In this document: positions 36,401 through 40,506 of the stretch, piece after piece | Layout: each line of letters begins with the position of its first letter | How positions within the stretch are numbered: the stretch's first letter is position 1 | From: Kangiellaceae bacterium | GTDB taxonomy: Bacteria; Pseudomonadota; Gammaproteobacteria; Enterobacterales; Kangiellaceae | Assembly: GCA_013373015.1 (NCBI GenBank) | Contig: JABXIQ010000038.1 | Coordinates: 1-40,506, forward strand | DNA length: 40,506 bases | Reading direction: 5' to 3' | Notes under the pieces: generated by a model | What the model was told of the DNA's origin: nothing | Databases searched by the model: none | Seen by the model: the letters and a program-made list of their open reading frames with translations, nothing else | Translations under genes and position numbers: made by a program

Positions 36401-37335
36401 CAAGAACCTTGGAGTCTGCTCAGCAGTCGGTTGCTATTAGGCAAAACGGGGGGATTGCAAAAAAACAAGTTAATAAACAAAAAGCGCAAACCTTTACAGA
36501 ATGGCCAGTAGAATTTACCGCAACGGGTGTGATGCAAGAAGCTGGAACTGATATTCCTGTTTATTATGCGATTGAAGATGCATTTGATAAGGTTCGTATC
36601 ATACCTTTAGTCAATAAACGTCGTGCTCATGCGGTTCATTTGCGAGGGGTTTGCCGTTTATTGGCTATCAAGTATCAAACTGAGATTAAATACTTACAAA
36701 AGAAATATCATCACAGACAAAAGTTAATGCTGGCGGCCAGTTCATTAGCAAAGTCTGAGGACTTGATTGAAGATGTTGTCTTGGCGGTAATTAAGCAACT
36801 TGCATCTGCGGCGTTACCTTTTGACAAAAATAGCTATCAAACGCTTGAAACAATGCTGCAAAAAAATATAGTTGCGCAGTCTAACCAGGCATTAGATGAT
36901 TTACTTTCGGTGCTTCAGTTACGAAATGCAGGGTTAGCCAAGGTTAAGAGCCTTGGTCAAAGTTTTGCAGAAACTAAGTCAGATATCGAAAAACAAATGA
37001 GCTTTTTATTTCAGAGTGGCTTCTGTTTCCGCTTTGGTGCAGACAAGTTAAAAGATTTTAAACGTTACTTATCAGCGGTTGATAAGCGTATTGAGCGTGC
37101 GCAGATGAATAGCTTAAAAGAATGTCAAGCACTAACGCAATTACAAGCCTGGCATGATGAGTTGGATTATCTAAAAGATAACGACAAAATTCCTTTGTTT
37201 GAGGTGGATGAGTATGCTTGGATGCTTGAAGAGTACCGTATTTCTTTGTTTGCCCAAGGGCAAAAAACAAAGTTTCCAATTTCTGCTAAGCGTTTGCAAA
37301 AGTTTTTAGACCGCTTAGAATCAGAATATCAATAA
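33409..37335 (+). CDS. hrpA: ATP-dependent RNA helicase HrpA
   Basis: A 1308-residue DEAH-box helicase, as long as E. coli HrpA (1300). Motif I is GETGSGKT (98-105), motif II DEAH (195-198), motif III SAT (LIITSATID), motif VI QRKGRCGRVADG. The helicase core, HA2/OB-like region and the long C-terminal DUF3418 region are all present. HrpA processes mRNA from fimbrial operons in E. coli and rescues stalled ribosomes. It starts 9 nt before the antiporter gene ends the gap, so it may share a transcript with nhaP. There are no frameshifts. An N-terminal Gln-rich stretch (1-45) is variable. Confidence 0.96.
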   Translation: MSNIFQLIEQQKQQCTLSDQYQLDKLTHVIKKRQKQQLPVSKLIHKAKNILEKSPQLIERRKNLIPQHIEFDDNLPVSQARDKVAKAIQEHQVVVIAGETGSGKTTQLPKICLQLGLGIRGRIGHTQPRRVAATSVARRIAEELKSPLGELVGYSIRFNEQANPVTPVRVMTDGILLNEITDDPLLTQYDTIIVDEAHERSLNIDFLLGYLRSVLQKRPDLKLIITSATIDLERFSKHFAIDGKPAPILEISGRTYPVDVWYRPEDEEHPLPQVEQIGIAVEEIQSQAAGDILIFLSGEAEIRETAKHLRKDRFQGCEVLPLYARLSISEQEKIFKPSGGRRRIVLATNVAETSITVPGIRFVIDPGYARISRYSVRNKIQRLPIEKISQASANQRKGRCGRVADGICIRLYSEEDFVNRAEFTDAEILRTNLAAVILQMKLARLGDIEDFPFIEPPAKKQISDGLNLLNELQALDGKKQLTAIGREMARLPIEPRLARLLLAGKEKDCLNDVLVIAAFLSVKDPREWPFDKKELAQQKHSKYKNSQSDFIAIINLWQHLHIQKEDLSNRAFRDYCQQELINFNAYREWKSTYRQLKSLVQDKSNKSTTGINSNTTRSHKLPKDEKVIDDPVFYQKLHKSLLSGLLGFVGQKDIEKGYVGTRQTKFMIHPQSANFKKQPAWLMAFEIVETTQPYARLTAFIEPQWIEQVGQHLIKSHYFDAHWSKKRGAVVATMQQTFLGLKVVTGRIVDYSTIEPQLCRELFILHALVKQEIDSRQSFHLDNQSLWQEVEQEVAKARQADLRADERDIAIWFDKHLPQTICNLKQLNQWLKKDPVTNNSQLTLQRHTLLQQHEHDQALYPETIMVKDVELPLSYHFEPGHTHDGVTVKIPQSIARQFTDADFERLVPGILEEKIEFLIRSLPKRFRKNFVPVPQFSQACYEQVLSQKGRLIDIITKHLFKMTGVILPMDAWQELNLPEHYLMRYEIVNDQGKVISQSRTLESAQQSVAIRQNGGIAKKQVNKQKAQTFTEWPVEFTATGVMQEAGTDIPVYYAIEDAFDKVRIIPLVNKRRAHAVHLRGVCRLLAIKYQTEIKYLQKKYHHRQKLMLAASSLAKSEDLIEDVVLAVIKQLASAALPFDKNSYQTLETMLQKNIVAQSNQALDDLLSVLQLRNAGLAKVKSLGQSFAETKSDIEKQMSFLFQSGFCFRFGADKLKDFKRYLSAVDKRIERAQMNSLKECQALTQLQAWHDELDYLKDNDKIPLFEVDEYAWMLEEYRISLFAQGQKTKFPISAKRLQKFLDRLESEYQ

Positions 37336-37380
37336 TTATCATAAGTGCCTTATATATGTAAAAGGCAAACGGGGAATCTA

Positions 37381-38622
37381 ATGAGTTTATTTGAAATTAT
37401 TGCACTGGTGATGTCATTGACGGCAGTGTTTAGTTATATCAACTACAAGTTCTTTAAGTTGCCGATCACCATTGGTGTGATGTTGTTAAGCCTGGTTTTT
37501 TCTCTTGTCTTAATATTGTTTGGCTCTTTGGGCTTTGGTTTTGAGGAGAAAGCTGAACAATTACTGCATCAAATTGATTTTAATGAAACCTTATTACATG
37601 GCATGTTGAGTTTTTTATTGTTTGCTGGAGCTTTACACGTAAATATTAATGATTTACGTGAACAAAAGTGGGTGATCAGTATTTTAGCAACCCTTGGTGT
37701 TTTAACTTCTACTTTTTTAGTGGGTACTGCAACGTATTATTTACTCAACTGGTTAGGCATAGAGATTGCTTATATTTATGCATTATTATTTGGTGCATTA
37801 ATTTCTCCAACCGATCCAATTGCAGTTTTGGGTATTCTTAAATTAGTTGGCGCTCCCAAAACACTTGAAACCAAAATTGCTGGTGAATCTTTGTTTAATG
37901 ATGGCGTCGGTGTTGTAATTTTCTTGGTGTTATTAGGTATAGCTACTGGCGGTAGTGAGGTGACGCCATCTGCAATCATTGGCTTGTTTGCTACAGAAGC
38001 AATTGGCGGAGCCTTCTTTGGTTTAGGCTTAGGATTCGTGGGTTATTGGATGTTAAAAACCATTGATAACTATCAAGTAGAAGTCCTGATAACGTTGGGT
38101 TTAGTTACAGGCGGTTACGCCTTGGCTGAGGCCATGCATGTTTCGGCGCCTATTGCGATTGTGGTGGCTGGTTTGATGATCGGCAATCAGGGTCGTTCAC
38201 TGGCTATGAGCGATGTTACTAAACATCGCTTAGACAATTTTTGGGAATTGATTGATGAAATTCTGAATGCTGTTTTGTTCTTGTTGATTGGTTTAGAGGT
38301 ATTAATTTTAACCTTTTCAAAGCAGTATCTTATTGCAGGTTTGATCATGATCCCTACAGTGTTATTAGCACGTTGGATTGCGGTTGGTGTGCCTGTCCAG
38401 ATCATGAAAAAAGTCCGTGAGTTTACACCTTATGTAATCACCATCATGACCTGGGGTGGCTTAAGAGGCGGCATTTCTGTGGCTTTAGCCTTATCTTTGC
38501 CAAATGTTCCAGCGCGAGAGCCTATTTTAGCGATTACCTATTGTATTGTGGTGTTTTCAATTGTGGTGCAAGGCTTGACTGTTAAACGAGTGTTGAAATT
38601 GACAGAAAAGGACAATGTTTAG
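37381..38622 (+). CDS. CPA1-family Na+/H+ antiporter (NhaP type)
   Basis: An integral membrane protein of 413 residues. The ATG at 37381 is chosen because GGGGAA lies 6 nt upstream; the GTG at 37345 has no such support. About eleven hydrophobic helices cover the protein. The signatures ALISPTDPIAVLGILKLVGA and GESLFNDGVGVVIFL, with the ion-binding ND pair of CPA1 transporters, are intact, as is TWGGLRGGISVALALSLP near the end. It probably exchanges Na+ (or K+) for protons and helps with salt or pH balance, fitting a marine cell. It overlaps the following lipoprotein gene by 8 nt, so the two are probably coupled. Confidence 0.93.
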   Translation: MSLFEIIALVMSLTAVFSYINYKFFKLPITIGVMLLSLVFSLVLILFGSLGFGFEEKAEQLLHQIDFNETLLHGMLSFLLFAGALHVNINDLREQKWVISILATLGVLTSTFLVGTATYYLLNWLGIEIAYIYALLFGALISPTDPIAVLGILKLVGAPKTLETKIAGESLFNDGVGVVIFLVLLGIATGGSEVTPSAIIGLFATEAIGGAFFGLGLGFVGYWMLKTIDNYQVEVLITLGLVTGGYALAEAMHVSAPIAIVVAGLMIGNQGRSLAMSDVTKHRLDNFWELIDEILNAVLFLLIGLEVLILTFSKQYLIAGLIMIPTVLLARWIAVGVPVQIMKKVREFTPYVITIMTWGGLRGGISVALALSLPNVPAREPILAITYCIVVFSIVVQGLTVKRVLKLTEKDNV

Positions 38623-39190
38623 GTTCCATTGGCTCATAATACTAGTGGTGATTACGGGCTGCGCATCTGTGCCGCCCACAATTCACCATTCTTTAGATGC
38701 AAGAAATTCTCAAGGCGCGCAACACTCTATCAAGCAGCTCACGCTCTCCATTCAAACTCTAAGCCCGCAAATTAGCAATCAAGAGGCGAATTTGTTTGCC
38801 AAAACAGCCATTAACTATTCGTTGGAACTAGGTAAACAATATCAAGTCGGAAAAAATCCATTGTGGCATAACATATTGGTTAATCTCGGTATTAAGGAGC
38901 GAGGGCTTTGTGTTCATTGGACTGAGGACTTGTTGAGAAAATTATCGAAGCTCAATATTCCAAGTCTCAAACTGTATTGGGCGGTTGCTAATCGTAATGA
39001 TGGTAGTTTTAATCTTGAACATAGCGCGATTGTAGTTACTGTTACTGATAAAGAGTTTGAACAAGGAATTGTATTAGATGCGTGGCGAGACAGTGGAAAG
39101 CTTTATTTTTCATCTATACAAGACGATAGTTATCAGTGGCAAAAGCATTTTAATGACATAACAGAGCAGTTATTACTTAATTCGCTGTAA
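38615..39190 (+). CDS. Lipoprotein with a possible Cys-His-Asp triad
   Basis: I do not recognise a named family. The 191-residue product has a lipoprotein signal (ITGCAS, lipidated C16). The rest contains spaced Cys, His and Asp residues in conserved-looking contexts: C99 in RGLCVHWTEDLL, H136 in LEHSAIVVT and D155 in GIVLDAWRDSG. This order and spacing are those of transglutaminase- or papain-like folds, so it may be a thiol hydrolase on the cell surface (inference, no domain match). It overlaps the antiporter gene by 8 nt. The last segment is rich in Gln and Asp. Confidence 0.7.
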   Translation: MFRFHWLIILVVITGCASVPPTIHHSLDARNSQGAQHSIKQLTLSIQTLSPQISNQEANLFAKTAINYSLELGKQYQVGKNPLWHNILVNLGIKERGLCVHWTEDLLRKLSKLNIPSLKLYWAVANRNDGSFNLEHSAIVVTVTDKEFEQGIVLDAWRDSGKLYFSSIQDDSYQWQKHFNDITEQLLLNSL

Positions 39191-39627
39191 GCCTTTTGCT
39201 ATAAATAACTATTTGTAATGAATTATATTTGAATTTGTTCTCTTTTTTACCATAAACAAGACAAAAAACTGTATTAATTTTTGACGTTTCTTTGCTTTCT
39301 CAATATCGGCCAAGTCAAATTTGCATCTTCTGTTGTATAAGCTTCGTGCATTTCAACAGGCTTTTATTTCTCTAACCATTTGTAAATAAAGGTAAAATTT
39401 CTTATTTGTAATGATGCAAGAATGAAAAACCAAGGTTGTTTCATTTTTGAAACAGTTTTTGGGGCTTTGACAAATTTTGTCAGTAAATTTGCTGCTATTT
39501 GTATATATTTTTGACAATAGACAGCGACTGATTAGCTCTTCTATAGTGCTCTCAATAGTCCAAATTGGGCTTATGTTTTACGTTTATCAATAGTATCCGA
39601 GGGGATGTTCATAGGAGGAGCATAACT
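39191..39627. other. AT-rich intergenic region before the collagen-like gene
   Basis: This 437-nt stretch has no credible open reading frame. It holds an AT-rich hairpin (39437-39443 with 39448-39454) followed by GTTTTT, perhaps the terminator of the antiporter-lipoprotein unit. It also holds the perfect palindrome at 39468-39482, several TTGACA-like hexamers (39467, 39511), and TATATA at 39502. No single promoter has both good elements and good spacing. Confidence 0.5.
39468..39482. promoter_or_regulatory. Palindrome upstream of the collagen-like gene
   Basis: TGACAAATTTTGTCA: perfect 7-bp arms around one base, overlapping a TTGACA hexamer at 39467-39472. It is a candidate operator for the collagen-like protein gene, 146 bp before its ATG. 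Confidence 0.45.
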
Positions 39628-40506
39628 ATGAAGAGTATAAAAACACCGATTGGCAAAACTAGTGTTGGACTAGGCTTGCTGATCTCAGTTCAAATGGCTA
39701 TCGCGGGGCCGAAGATCCACGAAGTGCAGCCTTTACCTATAGAAGCACCAGAAAAGCTGGTGATTTGGGGTACAGGCTTTGATAATCCTGATGTCTATTT
39801 TGGTACTCACCCAACGCCATTGGTGTTGAGTGCAGATCAATCTTCTTGCGCAACTATGGCGTTTAATCCAGCGCCGCCGCTAGACCCTACTGATTTTGAG
39901 TGTTTAGTGGTTGATTTGCCTGCAGTTGCATCAGGAGGACAGCCGGTTGTTCCATCTGGTGACTATTTACTTAGAATTGTTGCTGAAAGTGGTGTTAATG
40001 TTTGTGGTGAAAAGCCATCAGCATTAACTTTTTTATACCAACCAGCCAATTGCAGCGGTGTCAATTCTCAAGAAGGCGCGACATGTTCTGGTGATATGAC
40101 TGGAGCTGTTGGCCCAACTTACTTTGATGCTTCTGGCGGTAATAAAACGCAAAAATGGGCAAGTGTGGGTTCAGCTTATCCAGGGCAGGAGATTACAGTT
40201 TTTGCCGATGTTGGTTATAACTGGCCAAACGAATTGACACTTGAAGCAAATGAAAACGGTTTGTCACAGTCTGTAACATTACATACTTCTTGTTCGCAAC
40301 CATTAATTTTGGGTGAAGTATATGGTTCGCTTCAGTTAGTAAACTTTGAAGGACAGGCTGGTGACTCTTTAAGTGGAACTGATTTATATGACTTAACTCT
40401 TGGAGCTGTTGGTCCACAAGGCCCAGAAGGTGAGCAAGGTCCAGCAGGTCCACAAGGTGAACAAGGCCCAGCAGGTCCACAAGGTGATACTGGTCCAGCA
40501 GGTCCA
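39628..40506 (+). CDS. Exported collagen-like protein, 5' part (runs off the window)
   Basis: Open from the ATG at 39628 (AGGAGGAG at 39613-39620, 7 nt upstream) to the last base without a stop: 293 codons, continuing outside. A signal peptide covers about 1-26 (SVQMAIA|GP). Residues ~30-125 resemble an IPT/TIG-type immunoglobulin fold ([17 protein letters not shown], then SGDYLLRIV). A Cys-rich beta domain follows, with a cysteine-bounded [20 protein letters not shown] stretch. From residue ~259 the chain becomes Gly-X-Y triplets ([15 protein letters not shown]), about twelve before the edge, without interruption. It should form a collagen-like triple helix on the cell surface, for adhesion or as a filament. 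The full repeat length and C-terminal anchor are unseen. Confidence 0.88.
   Translation, partial: MKSIKTPIGKTSVGLGLLISVQMAIAGPKIHEVQPLPIEAPEKLVIWGTGFDNPDVYFGTHPTPLVLSADQSSCATMAFNPAPPLDPTDFECLVVDLPAVASGGQPVVPSGDYLLRIVAESGVNVCGEKPSALTFLYQPANCSGVNSQEGATCSGDMTGAVGPTYFDASGGNKTQKWASVGSAYPGQEITVFADVGYNWPNELTLEANENGLSQSVTLHTSCSQPLILGEVYGSLQLVNFEGQAGDSLSGTDLYDLTLGAVGPQGPEGEQGPAGPQGEQGPAGPQGDTGPAGP

Noticed and set aside
40193-40480. Minus-strand frame over the Gly-X-Y repeats
   Set aside because: Repeat DNA is open in several frames; the plus frame has a signal peptide, ribosome binding site and collagen repeats.
40411-40506. Possible CRISPR-like array from short repeats
   Set aside because: The repeats are codon-based, 9- and 27-bp units of Gly-X-Y triplets without spacers.

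Overview
The window looks like the chromosome of a low-GC (about 40%, judged by eye) gammaproteobacterium, probably marine. HflD, YeaC, RluE, NudJ and FabR together are typical of gammaproteobacteria. A monomeric NADP-isocitrate dehydrogenase, AlkB, an M14 carboxypeptidase and a collagen-like surface protein recall Kangiellaceae or Pleionea-like lineages. That placement is inference, not a database result.

Layout. 1-127: the end of a 5S rRNA gene with its terminator, so the window starts at the end of an rrn operon. 346-1119: a kinase-fold protein with a degenerate catalytic loop. 1249-6172: five tightly packed genes (a secreted helical protein, a secreted M14 carboxypeptidase with a C-terminal membrane tail, an ECF-type sigma factor, a single-pass membrane protein in the anti-sigma position, and an exported PDZ protein). 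This is the best candidate here for an undescribed envelope-signalling system. 6377-6442: a long inverted repeat. 6457-8376: an exported S9 peptidase. 8482-9143: a DUF2461 gene broken by a frameshift.

9160-14610: the conserved block hflD-mnmA-nudJ-rluE facing icd. The icd here encodes the monomeric enzyme, whereas E. coli has the dimeric one at the same place. 14650-17183: a thioredoxin-like lipoprotein, threonine aldolase and two SdpI-family membrane proteins. 17202-19147: fabR divergent from an oxygen-dependent acyl desaturase, with two 18-bp palindromes between them. 19174-24077: a substrate-binding-like protein, a lipoprotein alpha/beta hydrolase with an unusual C-terminal domain, an HD-GYP phosphodiesterase and the alkane hydroxylase AlkB.

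24275-29708: YeaC, a lysine-ketoglutarate-reductase-like dehydrogenase, a small membrane protein, an intergenic repeat, AnsA, an exported M20 amidohydrolase and a site-2-type protease. 29770-39190: FadE, a cytosolic alpha/beta hydrolase, HrpA, a CPA1 Na+/H+ antiporter and a lipoprotein with a possible Cys-His-Asp triad. 39628 to the end: an exported protein that turns into Gly-X-Y collagen-like repeats and runs off the window.

Two themes recur. One is lipid and hydrocarbon metabolism (FabR/desaturase, AlkB, FadE). The other is secreted peptidases and envelope sensing. No prophage, transposase, integrase, CRISPR array or tRNA gene was seen.
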